Assembly (NCBI GenBank): GCA_022702705.1
Contig: CM040430.1
Location: 71,003,982-71,067,981, forward strand
Direction: 5' to 3'
From: Papilionanthe hookeriana x Papilionanthe teres
Taxonomy: Eukaryota; Streptophyta; Magnoliopsida; Asparagales; Orchidaceae
Length of the DNA: 64,000 bases
The notes below the pieces were generated by a model, which saw only the letters and a list, made by a program, of their open reading frames with translations, had not been told where the DNA came from and searched no databases. A program made the translations under genes and the position numbers. The number at the start of each line of letters is the position of its first letter. Positions within the stretch are counted from its first letter, which is position 1. Below are positions 12,441 through 24,400 of this stretch, piece by piece.

Positions 12441-13900
12441 GAGGAGGTGGCTGCTTTTCTAAATCAATCTTAATTGGAGAAATATGTCTCTCAAAAATAT
12501 TTTGTAGCGTCCTCTTTAAATTTTTTAATTTCTTCTTTCTCTACTTCAATCTATTTTTGAACTCTGCTTTCCAACTCTATTCCACTTCTAAGTTGAATAG
12601 CCTTTACTTACTCTTTCTTCTCGTCTTTAAGATTAACTTCTGTATTACTAGGAAGTGTTCCTTGGGTTCTGTTACTTAATGAATTTGCAATTTTTTCCCA
12701 AATGATTCTTAATATTTCTCATAGCAGCTCCTTGACTTTAAAATTGATTTCCCATTGTAACATCACTTATTATATAGAAAACTTCTTATCCTTAAATTTT
12801 GGATTATTATTGAAACCTAGAGGATATTTAGGTTTATAATTACTATTATCTTGGTTGCTCTAGTTCCTCAATGGTTTTACTTGGTTGCTTCATCATTGCT
12901 GATTGATACCACCCAAATTGTTATTCCAATTAAAATTAGGATGGCTTTTCCAACCTGGATTATAGTAATTTGAATATGGGTTATTTGATTTATTTTTAAT
13001 AGCATTCAAAGTCCCAATTGATGTTTGAGAATCTACCATTTGGCCTAATGAATTCTCTTAAATTTTTGGATTTGGTTGAGGAAAATTCATTCCAAATTTG
13101 TTTATCTTCCTTGAAATTGAAGCAACTTGATTTGCTAACATGGCAAAAGCTTTAGAATCATGAATATTGGCTACCTTCTTAGAATTTACCCTCTCAGAAG
13201 GCCATTGGAAATTATTAGTAGCCATTTCTTCAATTAAAGCATAAGCTTCAGGAAATGGTTTAGACATCAATGAACCACCATCAGTGGCATAGATAATAGA
13301 TCTAAGAGATCCAGCTAATATATTGTAAAAAATTTGAATAATTAAATAAACTGGCAGATCATAGTGTGGACACATTCTTAGGAGTTTTTAAATTGTTACC
13401 AATCTACGTAAACATATTCCCCTTCAAACTGACAAAAAGATGTAATACCATTTCTTAGCTTTGTAGTTTTTTATGGTGGAAAGTATTTAACAAGGAATTT
13501 ATGTGTTAAATCACCCTAAGTTCTAATAGATCTAGGTGCTAAAGAATTCAACCATATCTTAGCCTTATCCCTACGTGACAATGGAAAAAGCCTAAGCCTA
13601 ACAACATCATCAGAAACACCATCATATATAGATTATGCACACAATTCTAGAAAATTAGCAAGATGTAAATTTGGATCCTCAGTTGGTGATCCCCGAAACG
13701 GATTATTAGGTTCCATTTGGATAATAGCAAATTTAAGTTCAAATGAATTAGCAGCTACACTAGGATTTTAAATATTACCTTGAAGTTCATCCACTATAGG
13801 GTTTGCATAATCTCTTAAAGGTCTTAATTCATGATGAATTTCAATATTTTGTTTAATTTGATTTCCCATTTCTTAAAATTTTTGAATTTTTTCTGTATTT
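12441..13900 (-). pseudogene. gag: Athila-like gag remnant
   Basis: The clearest part is at 13,058-13,375, minus strand: LAGSLRSIIYATDGGSLMSK, then PFPEAYALIEEMATNNFQWP, a capsid-region signature of Athila gag. Upstream (13,380-13,900 read leftwards) the gag N-terminal part is recognisable but broken by stops. Downstream (12,441-13,050) are Asn/Gln-rich low-complexity codons, typical of the gag-pro linker. No intact zinc knuckle is visible. Confidence 0.7.
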
Positions 13901-14153
13901 TTAATTTTTAAAAATTTTTCTAATAATTCATTCTAATTTAGAATCATAAGGCACAATTCCTTCAGAACCTAAAATTCACATAAACTATTAAATAACACAA
14001 CAATAAAAATAACAATAAAATAAAATAAAACTCATAATAATAAATAAGGTTTAAATAAGACTTTTTAAAAATAGAAATTTTCTTTTTCTAAAAATTCTTC
14101 TTTAATTTATCTTTTGAATTCAAATCCAAAAAAAATTTGATTTTTTTTTCAAT

Positions 14154-14171
14154 TCCCCGACAACGGCGCCA
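14154..14171 (-). promoter_or_regulatory. Primer binding site, tRNA-Asp type (Athila-like element 1)
   Basis: The minus strand reads TGGCGCCGTTGTCGGGGA, complementary to the 3' end of plant tRNA-Asp, the usual Athila primer. It sits 6 bases from the LTR end at 14,178. Confidence 0.9.
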
Positions 14172-14177
14172 AAAACT

Positions 14178-16030
14178 TGATCCATCTTTTCTTTACTACC
14201 AGATGAAAACTGATAAAATTTATGCTTTTGGTAATCCAATTAAACACATATTTTTGATATAAATTATTCTTTTACAACAACGCCAAAAACTTTATTCTAA
14301 TGTAACTAAGAATACAATAGTGATATTTTAAATTAGGGATTCTACGCAAGCATACGTATCGTTATCAAGTAATATAGGACTTTCTGATTAAGCCCCAAAA
14401 TATCAATCTCATGGGGAAAACATATGGATATTAAAAGATAAAAAGGTTTTTATAACACAATTTCTATTTAGAAAATACACTTACGTAAAAGGTTTTAGAT
14501 AACAGCAAACTTTTAAAATAAGATTCTTTTTGGTATTTTCTTAAATTATAAGAATAGGAGAAACAATTATCTAATTATAGCAAGATTTTTGTAAGATTTA
14601 AAGAAGTATAAATGAAAATATTTTTTTCCTTATCATGAATGAGTAATAAGTAAAGGAATTCTATTGTGGAAGTAATCAAAATGTTTTGTGCCAAATAGGA
14701 GCAATTTTATTCTTTATCCTTACTAAAGATGCTATAAAGAACATTGGCTAGTTTAAAGTTTGAACGGTTCTAAAGACGGGTTAGGTAGGGAATGTACTAG
14801 ATCTCACTCTAGAGTTCCCTCCTTTTCCTCCACTTGAGGGATAACTCTCGCGTACAAAACTAAAATAAAAAACCAAATTAGGGGCTTTAGTCTGTTACCT
14901 TAAAGTCTCAATTCTACACCCATCAAAGTATATTTCTCTATTTATTTACACAAGATTATATGAATTACTTTCTCATCCAAATAATCCCATGTGATTTAGA
15001 CCTATTGTTGATTGACATAATACCTACTAGAATCATATATGTTCTTACAACAAATTTTAACATCATAATTAGCCAAATCAAGAATTAAATGAAGTGTAAG
15101 GATTGAATCAACAAAACTTCTTCCAGCATTAAAAATATATACTTTCACAAATTTCATCCAACAGTTACTTACTTTTCATTTTAAGGAAGAAGATAAAGAA
15201 AACTACACAGAATCCATGGGGATAACACAACCACAAATAGTTTTAAAAGTATAGCCCATGCAAAAAATATAAGAAGTGTCAATTAAAATGAAATGAAGTA
15301 TAAAGAAAAAAACTTATCAAAAGTTCCTCTCTACCAAACTCTTGAAGTTCCTTTGAATCTCTTCATTTCTCTTACAAGCCACCCTTAGACTAGTCACCCT
15401 ACCCAAGAGGATTTAAATCTCTCTACAAAATAGGTTTTAACTTAGGAATCCCTACTCACCTTCTCTTTCCCTAAGAAGGAGAAAAGTATGAAGAAACTCT
15501 AAGTAAGAATCCTACAAAATCTTACTTAAATAAATCTCTACGAACTCTAATATTCCTCTCTCTAAAAGAACTCAACACACCCCTACTAACCTTAAGTCCT
15601 TTTATATTTTCTCCAAGCCTCCAAATTAAATGAATTTACCCAAGAGATGCATCATTTCAGGTGAAATTTGAATGTCTTTTGGAGCCCTTGATTAGTTACC
15701 CACATTTGTACCAAAGGATGCCTCAAACACGTCTATAAAACTCGCCAAAAATTCTTTAATATTGCAAAGTAACTGTCTGGCGCATAAGCGCAGGGTCTCT
15801 GGTGCTTAGGTGCAGCCCTCTCTGTCTGTTGGTGCTTAGGTGCCCAAGTTCATTTTAACACATTCTTCATTTTTGCTTCAAATTTGATCTTTTTTTTACT
15901 CCTTCTGATATATTTGGTCCATTTAAGTGTACCTGAAAGATAAACACACAAATACCTTCCATTAAAGTGTAATATCATCAAAAATAGGCATAATAATTTG
16001 CATAAAATATTATATATTTTACGTATATCA
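14178..16030 (-). mobile_element. 5' LTR of Athila-like element 1
   Basis: Starts TGATCC beside the PBS, as do the other Athila-like LTRs here (19,105 and 60,561). It shares their internal order: an imperfect copy of the GCGCCAAAAACTT junction about 100 bp in, then the CTTTCTGATTAAGCCC block, then a GTGCTTAGGTGC segment near 15,810-15,843. The far boundary is approximate, since no matching GGATCA end is visible near 16,030. The ORFs inside are spurious. Confidence 0.7.
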
Positions 16031-18820
16031 TTCACTACTAAGCCCTTTAAGTTTTCATGGATAGAGTTATGATTTTAAGAATGTTACATTTAAACAAGCT
16101 TGATCCTGATTAAAGATTGTGCTATAATCCAACCATTAACCAAGGTTGTTAATTAGTGAATTATAATCTTCCAAAATCACACTCCCCCACCCTAGGATCA
16201 TTCAATTTAATTAACATCCAAATTATAATAACTAAAAAAGGGAAATTGTAATTATACCCTAGTTGTGGAAGAGTGAGGAGTTGATTTCTACCTCTTAATC
16301 CCTTGTATTACAATCCTCTAAAAGAATTGATTATGATCATCCATTACCCATTTTCCCATTTATTTATCCTAAATATTAATTAGGGCATAAATTCCATAAT
16401 TATCATTTTTCTCTTTATGGCCTCATCACTTCATAATTCTTTAAATGAAACTCAATTGACTTTGAAATTTTTATTTTACCCCACTCATGGGTTAATTAAA
16501 ATATCAGAGGAATAAATGTGATTTTTTTATTTTTATTTTTTTTAGAATTATTTTTATTGCAAAAATATGTATTTTTAAAGTTAATTCATTTAATTAAACC
16601 AAACAAATTATACCCTAGTTGTGGAAGAGTGAGGACTTGGGCCAATTTTCATGATTTTTTGAATTTTATTTTAATTATTATTATTATTTGTTTATTTTGA
16701 GTATTAATTAAATATAAAACATTATTTAAGTGAAAAATTAAGTTTTATATTTTTTATTAAATATCTCTGAGCTCAAGGATCCCAGAAAAGAAAATTTCAT
16801 ATTTTTGTGATATTTATTTTATTTATTGTAATTATTTTAGTGTAAAATAAAAAAAAAAATATTTTTAGCTTTTAAAAATTCATAAATATTTTTAGAAAAT
16901 ATGGAAAAATATTATAGTTACTCCTTAATTATCAATAAACAATTTAGAATATTTTAGCAAACTATTATAATTTTTTATTTTTATGGTTTTTTCTATTTTT
17001 AAATTATTTAAAAATTAGAAAAATAGGTTAAAAATAAATTTATTACTTAAGACTTGCTTTTATTTTTCATGGGTGTCTCTAATCATAAGGATCTTCCAAA
17101 ATCATTTTTGTAATTTTATTAATTATGTTTTAGTTATTATAATTATTTTAATGTAAAAAAGGCTATTTTACTTAAAAAATCAAATTTTGAGATAAATATA
17201 ATTCAAATGGGTTTCAAATTTTTATGGAGAGTTAATATGATCATTATTTATAGTGTGGCTTCATTTTTTATTTTTATTTTTATTTTTTATTTATTTAATT
17301 TTCTTTAATTTTTAAATAATTAAATACATAAAATACCATTTTTAATTATTTAAATCCATTTTAAATTTTTCCTAGGATCTTCGAAACATAATAAACCTGC
17401 CAAAGCAATTTTTATATTTTTCTTATTTATATTTAATTTTTATAATTTTTTAAATAAAATAGTGGTGGTTTACCTTAAAAATTAAGGATTTTATACATAA
17501 AGGTGTTCTTTGATCTTGGAAGAATTAAGCAACATACCTAATGTCATGAAGTTTAAACCCCCAAAATTCCAAGTCAACAGGATTAATATTTACTTAATAA
17601 TGATTAAATGAAGATTATGAAAATTTTGATTAATTTAAAAACAAATATAAGCCAAATATTTCTATCTCTTATTCAACATTATTCTCCTCTAATCACTAAG
17701 AAATAAGATATTTTTATTTTATTTTTAGGATTTTTTCTACTCTAAGTTATGAAATTTTCTAAGTTAACTGAATTAAATAATTCTTTTAAATTATATTTTC
17801 AAACTTAACATAGTTAATCATGAAATACAACGACGCTTCGAACTTTCCACAAGTCATCGTGCTAATGGACTCCACCTTCCGAGTTAGCTGCCACGCAGCC
17901 TGCCCTTTATGTTTTATCTTCTCTTCCGGTGCCATTTGGAGCTCCTATTCATTCGCGATCGGATGGCTCTTGTTCTTCGTCCCAAACTGGTGTAAATGGA
18001 TAATCGTCCATACTAAAATCCTAATATCTCTTTCTACACTTAATCAAATCGTTCCTACACCTTCATCTAGTCCAGACGAACACACCATACAAAAAATCTA
18101 GCATGAAATTAAAACTGTCTTCACAAAGACACAAACCAAGCTCAGTTTAAGGGAAAATGATCTATACCTTAGCCATTGAGGTGAGTCCTCGATTGGGTGC
18201 TTGTAGAAGCTTCGTTGGGACCTGACGAACCCTATGAAAGTGTCACTTTGCACTGTGAAGGGTATGTGCATGAACTCCTCCTACAGGTGGAGTGGATGAG
18301 GTGGAAGTCAGGTAAAGAGTGGCTGGGAGATGGGGCATTTAGTGTATAACTTCCTTGTTTGGTACGTGGAAAGTGAGAAGCAAGCTAATTTGATGTTTGA
18401 TGGAGTTTGGTGTGGTGTCCTTTTTTTGGCCTAATTTTGGTTGAGAAAATTGGCATGGGCAGTGGCTATGGATGGCTTGATTAAACTCAGAAGGTCTTGG
18501 AGAAGCTCTAGAAGCTATTTGATAAAGTCACCCCAAGTTTTGGTACAATCTCTATGTTCTGACTGTGGGAGGTGGTGGTTGAATAGAAGTGGTAAGGGTT
18601 GTGACCAAGGCTTCATTCTGGGTGAGCTCTGCTGCTTAGGTGGAGGAAAGAAAGGTGCAAGTGGGCAATGAGGATGACCAAGCTTAGGGAGTTCCAATTT
18701 TGTGTTTAAGGCTTGGGGTGGCTGTCAGTTTTGGTGTTTTGAGGTAACTAGGCTGGTCGGTCAGTAAGGACTGCTTACTAGGGTGGTTAGGGGAGCTAGA
18801 GGAAGCTTGATGGTGATTAG
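16031..18820 (-). mobile_element. Inverted, diverged relative of the giant LTR (partial)
   Basis: On the minus strand the order of landmarks follows the giant LTR: a splice-donor-like TAAGGTATAG (about 18,160-18,170), then TGTGTTCGTCTGGAC (about 18,075-18,090, a decayed form of the conserved hairpin), then the GC-rich block (17,830-18,000). After that come AT-rich sequence and the segment resembling GAATTATGAAGTGA (near 16,430). Similarity is patchy, so this is an old or distinct subfamily. Neither LTR terminus is recognisable; one end abuts an assembly gap. The apparent ORFs at 17,820-18,101 and 18,441-18,671 fall within it and are not genes. Confidence 0.6.
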
Positions 18821-18840
18821 NNNNNNNNNNNNNNNNNNNN
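18821..18840. other. Assembly gap (20 N)
   Basis: A run of 20 N. The sequence changes identity across it, from the inverted giant-LTR relative to an Athila-like LTR end, so the joined order is not certain. Confidence 1.
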
Positions 18841-19104
18841 AGTAGTTATTAGTTATTTTAAACTTAAGACTTACCTTTAGGAGTACTTGTTAGAAAAACA
18901 ACTTAAAATTGATATTCCAAACTATGGTTGATAGTGGTGTACTACAATTAGCCTGAGGGATTTATTACCTTGCTTCTCTGTGGGATCGATACTGGGCTTT
19001 TTTAAAGAAGCCCTATATTACTTGAAAAGATACGTTCACTTGCATAGAATCCATAAAGTTTGAATTATTATCTATATTTTATAAATTTTTATTTTGTATA
19101 CTAG
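18841..19104 (+). mobile_element. Athila-like LTR fragment in plus orientation
   Basis: GTGGGATCGATACTGGGC and the following AAGCCCTATATTACTTGA are the reverse complement of the block at 19,270-19,320 in the adjacent LTR. This piece therefore faces the neighbouring minus-strand LTR head to head. Its outer part is lost at the N gap, and no clean LTR terminus is visible at 19,104. Confidence 0.55.
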
Positions 19105-21048
19105 TGATCCCCGATTATAATATACATGAGTTTAATCCTTTATTTTTCTTTTTTAAATTTCTTTCTTTACAACAGTGCCAAAAACTTGACTCCAAAGTAA
19201 AGTAAGATTTCGATTATGTCTTTAAAAAGTAGGGATTTTACACAAGTATACGTATTTTTAATATGTAATATAGAGCTTTCTGATTAAGCCCAGAATATCG
19301 ATCCCACAGAGATCGCGGTAAATCATAGCAGCTTTTAAGTGAAGTTCTAGTTTACAATAAAACGCCCTAGCTTGGAAGGTTGATAAAGGTTTGGTTTTAA
19401 TTAAATACTACAATTATTACTACAATACTACTTCCAAACTAAAATACTTAGTGAAAATTAGAAAGTGGGCTTTATATATAGTAAAAGTACTCTTCCCCAT
19501 GCAATGAAATTAGTGACATGTGTAAAAGTAAAAAAGGTAGTGAGTGAGATTGTGACAAATAGGAGCAATTATATTTTTTACCCTCACTTGGTTCTATAAA
19601 GAACAAAGGTTAATCTGATGCTTTGAAAACTTGAGGATGGGTTAGGCAGGAAAGACACTAGCTCTTACTCTAGAGTTCCATCTTCTCACTCCACTTGGGG
19701 ACTAACATCTCATATCAAAACTTAAAACAACAAACCAAATTGGGGGCTTTAGCCTGTCACTCTAAAGTCCTCTAATTTTACATCCATTAAAGTATATCTC
19801 CTTATTTATTTGCACTCAAATATATGGACTACATTCTCACCCATATAATGTCGTGTGATTCTTACCAATAGTTTACTGAGACAATATCACATTGGTTCTT
19901 ACATGTTCTCACAATAGATTTTAACATGCAAGTTGATCAAGTTTACATGTAAATGAAGAACAAAGTAAAATTATCACAATATATTCTCACTCTACTCAAT
20001 TCTATATCCTACACATGCATACAAGTTCATTGTAAGAGGGAAGAGTACGGAAAACTACTCACTGCACATGGAGAAATAACAATAACTTCTCATTGAACAA
20101 GACTTTGAAACCACAAAAACAAAGTACTAGATTCAAATCAAAATACAATGAAAATACTTATCTTTGATGGAAATCAAACTCTTCTTGTATAGAAAAAGCA
20201 ATCTCCCAACAATCCTCTCCAGGAACAAAGTGAAAAGAAAAGAAGAAATCTCTCACCTTATCGCCCTACTTGGGGCTCACGCCCAAGTGATCTTCTTCTT
20301 CTCCAAGTCTTCTTCTCCTCTTCTAATAGTTCCTCTCCCTTCTCTCAATCTTTTTCTTAAAGAGTTTCGAAGTCCTAATTATAATTTCTGGAGAGAAGTT
20401 AGGTGTTTATTCAAAAAGAGTTCACATTTAATGAATCTTCCAAAGGGTACCTTAAGTTCTTCTTCACTCTAAGAGACATATCTCTTTAATAATAACTCCT
20501 TCTAACCGACTCAAACTCTTATAGAAAGTCTATTTTATCTTTTCCAACAAATTCCCCAAGAGACACACTTTGCAATGCTTATAAAACCGTCAAAATCCAA
20601 CATTTCTTCTAGAAGTTTTGTTGAAAACGATCACCACCTGTTTTCTGGAGCCTAAGCGCCAATTTGGTGGAACCTATGTGCTACCCTGCACATAGCTCCA
20701 CCGTTTGGCTCCGTTTTGCCTCATTTCAGTTGCGTTTCGCTCCTAATAGAAATACCTACAAGAAAGATATAAAAACAAATTGTAATTTCATTCAAATATA
20801 TGTGATAAATGTTAAAGAGATTAAGCATAGAAAGACATATCAAAATGTGCTAAGTCAGAATTTTCTTTCATGCTCGTTTTGGCTCCAAATTACACCATTT
20901 TTGCTCCATTTTTGTCCCTTTTGCTTCAATCACTCAAAATTCTTCAATTTTATGTACCTACAGCAAAAAACACCAGAAAACATACCTTTAAAGTACAATA
21001 TCATTATAAAATTTAGCATAAAAAAGTAGTACATTTTTAGGTGGATCA
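19105..21048 (-). mobile_element. 3' LTR of Athila-like element 2 (1.94 kb)
   Basis: Begins TGATCC and ends GGATCA on the plus strand, a perfect 6-bp terminal inverted repeat with TG...CA ends. A polypurine tract follows at once. The first 500 bases match 60,561-61,073, the other LTR of the same element. ORFs within it (20,164-20,472; 20,664-21,029) are not conserved between LTRs and are rejected as genes. Confidence 0.8.
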
Positions 21049-21433
21049 AAATCCCCTAAACTTTAACATTACTTGTCCTCATGTAATACAACACTTTTAA
21101 AATAATATATGTAGATTAGAGTTAATGGGTTATCCTTTAGAATTGCTAATATTTTGTTCTAAAAATGCGATAGTTCAACTTAGAAGAACTTCTAGTGAAT
21201 TAGGCTATCCTAGGGCAAAAATATTTATCATCAAGCTTAGGAATTGGTTTTCCTATCTAATTCAAAAAAATATGCAGATTTTTCATACTTCGGATCCTAT
21301 GAATTTTACTTGCTAGATTAAGAACTCTCTTAAAAATAATTTAACTAATATAAGTATAAAAATCAAACTTAGGATTGTTCTAAGTTCCTTACTCTAGAAA
21401 GACTAAAGTGAAACCAATTTTTGATTAGGACCT
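21049..21433 (-). mobile_element. 3' end of internal region of Athila-like element 2, with polypurine tract
   Basis: Directly beside the LTR the minus strand reads AAAGTTTAGGGGATTT, a good PPT (about 21,049-21,064). The remaining 370 bases are AT-rich with no conserved protein. The sequence is cut at 21,433 by the giant-LTR insertion, and I place its continuation at 56,205. Confidence 0.65.
21429..21433 (+). repeat. Target-site duplication GACCT (left)
   Basis: GACCT lies directly before the giant LTR at 21,434. GACCT recurs at 56,206-56,210 after the far LTR, and the near copy GACTT lies between the two adjacent LTRs at 28,791-28,795. Confidence 0.6.
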
Positions 21434-24400
21434 TGTTGACCTCATTTTTTATGAGGTCTTTTCTCTTCTCTCTCTTTAGTACTTAGGATCTAGCCTTAGG
21501 CTTCTCCTTGACTATCTTAGAGGACTAGAAATGGAACCCACCACTTAGAAATTTGAACACCTCTTAACTCCCTGCAAACCCCATAAGTGTGATTGTAAAC
21601 CCCCAAGTCACTTGGAGGGTTAAGATCAAATGTGGAGGTTTAAAGGATGAGTTTCCTATAGGACTCTTTGGACTTAGGACTACCCTGGGTGTCCTGGTCT
21701 GGTGAGGGTTGACTGGCACACACATTACACTTTTACACACATTCCAATCCTAAAACCATCCATGCCTAGCTTGACTTCCTGACTCATGTAGGTAATTCAT
21801 ATGGATGGACCTTAACCCCTAGTGCCCTCAGGCATGAGGGTTAGGAAGAACATAGTGAATGCCTCAAATGAGTCCTCTCATGGCTCTTATGGGCTTGATA
21901 TGGATTCATGGCTCAACCAAAGCAATTTCATTCTACTCAAACTTGATCAATCTTCATTCCCTCAAAATTTAAATTTTGATCTCCGGGCCCTACACCCACT
22001 AAACCTACCAAATGTTCTTGAATCTACCCAAAATTTGCAAAATTACCTAAATTAGCCAAAATTACTCAAAATCAATCCTAAACATTTTCCCCCACTCAAA
22101 TTGATCATCAATGGCTAAATATACCAAAAATTCCAAAAATACCCCTCAATACCCTTGTAACCCAAAAAATCCATAAATTCCAAAAATTCTCAGAAAATTC
22201 CAAAAAATCCCAAATATTCCTAATTTCATTTTGTTCAACTACACCATAGCCAATTTTGTCAATGTAACCCACTTTTATCAAAACCCCCAATTTGACCCAT
22301 TTTTAACCCAAATGGACCCAATGTCAAACCAAATCAACCCAATTGATCCCAACTTTGACCCAATTCAATTCTAAACTTCAATTCAATATCCCCAATGGCA
22401 ATTTAGACAAAATCCAAGCCCAATTTGATTGACATTTGGATCCAATTCCAATTTGAAGCCTAAAGCCCAATTTTGGCCCATGACCTAAACTTAGCCCAAA
22501 CCAACCCAATTCAACTTCAATTAACCCCAAATCTTTTCCTAAACCTTCCTAATATCCCCACAAACAAAAAACTAACAAGATTTGCCCCATATTTGAACCT
22601 AAACTCCACCTAAACCTAACCCAAAACCAAAATCCCCATTTTTGGCCTAAACCAAAACCTAACCCAAATGGGCCCAAATCCCAAAATCAATGCCCAACCA
22701 AAGTTGAAAACTCTTTGTGACACTCCCATAAGCATTTCTCAACATTAATTTTACATCAAATACAACCTTAGCCCAACCTTAGCCCAAGTTATCCCAATTT
22801 GACCCACTTTGGCCCCTTTACCAAAAAAGCCCAAATTAAATCCAATTCCACTCTAAATGACACCAAACCTTTTCTAAAATGATCATGATACATCCCTAAA
22901 CTAAACCCAACATTTGTTTGGCCCAATCCTTCACAAAATTTACATCCATCAATTTGTTTTCAAACCTAAAGGCCCACTTTCTTAAACCATCCTAAAAGCT
23001 CATTTTTACCAAATTCAAAAGCCCAAAACTTATTCCAAGGCCTATGTGAAATTCCCATCATCATACCTTTGAATGAAATCATCCGTAAGTCCTAAAATCA
23101 ATAACCAAATAATTCCAAATCAAGCTTCATGAGAATTTCCCACTAAAATGCCAAAGTTTCCAAAATACATTTTCATGAAATTGAGCCAAGCCTTGCCCCA
23201 AGCCCAAATGAAGCCATGAAGCCATCCTTAAGCCCCATGCAAGCCATGTGAGTAGTGTTCATGTGACCATGCCATATTGGGTAAAAGGAGGAGCCTCTTT
23301 CTTGATTCCCTTAAAGTGATTAAGCACTCCCATGTTTCCCCTAAACCATGCTTAAACTTAAATATGCTTAGATGGTAACTTTTCCCCACTAAGCTAGCTG
23401 ACTCACCTGAGCTCCCTCAGCCCAAACCAGAGCTTGGAGAGGTTAACCCAACCCATTTGCATGACTTGACCCATTTGGATCCAAAATCACCCCTCTTCCC
23501 ATACCACTTAAAGCAAAACTCTTTACACATGTCCATGGCTAATTGACTGCACCATTGCCAACCCCTGACCCTTCTGATCAAGATGGTGACCTAACCCTAC
23601 CGGCCAGCCGCTTGGGTCGCCAGAAAATGCCATGGCCGAGAGCTCCATGTGAGCCAAAATTTTCAATTCTTCCTTGCTGAGTTGTCCCAGTCCAATTGAA
23701 CACCATAGCTGTTCTTCTCTTGTATAGAGCAGCTGATCCCAAGCATTAAACCCCTCTGGGAGGCCCTCCAGCCATGTCTATTTAAACCCACCACCTCTCG
23801 GCCAAAGAAGGTGATAAACCAGACCTAAACAAATCTCTGCCAAAATTGCTCCAGGACCTTCTCCTCACCTAGAGCAATTGATCCCCACCTGCTCTCCCCG
23901 CCCTAAACCCGATTGATTGAGCTCAATTTTGGAGCTCGATTCTCAGCCCGTAACCGGGACATCTCTAAAACCTCCTCCAAATCCAAATTAAACTCACCCA
24001 CACTCGCACAGGACCAAGAGAAGGAGTTCCCAGGTGAAAGCCCCTCTCCGAGCCACCCGGTTGCTCTAGCCTCCAAGCTTTGAAATCGCGTATGGATACT
24101 TTCATACCTAGACAATTCCCCGCAGCCATAGACTTCATCCGGAGCTTCCTTGGGTGCAATCGAAGGTGACACAACTCTCTTATCGAAGCTACACTTCTCG
24201 CAGCAAAGGTATGGATCATTCCTTCCTCCTGAGCTTCCAGTGATTCTCCATTTTGATTTACTTAATTTCATAGCATGTAAACCGTATGGATGTGTTTGTC
24301 TCTTCAAGACGAATCCATAGAGCATAAGAATAGGAAAATCCGTTGAGAAATGAGAGAGTTCTTAGGGTTTTAGTGTGAACGGTCATGGGTGCACACCAGT

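Larger units (their letters stand above)
9836..16030 (-). mobile_element. Athila-like Ty3/gypsy element 1, 3'-truncated
   Basis: Read on the minus strand from 16,030: 5' LTR, PBS matching tRNA-Asp, gag, protease, RT, RNase H, then the element stops in the RNase H-integrase linker. There is no integrase, envelope-like ORF or 3' LTR. The order and motifs are those of the Athila lineage. All reading frames are interrupted, so it is a dead copy. The left boundary near 9,836 is approximate. Confidence 0.8.

Noticed and set aside
17820..18101. 93-codon ORF with a hydrophobic middle, at first like a small membrane protein
   Set aside because: It is the reverse strand of the conserved LTR GC block and hairpin region in an inverted LTR relative.
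23903..24325. 140-codon antisense ORF in the solo LTR
   Set aside because: Not kept as an ORF in other LTR copies; no domain recognised.
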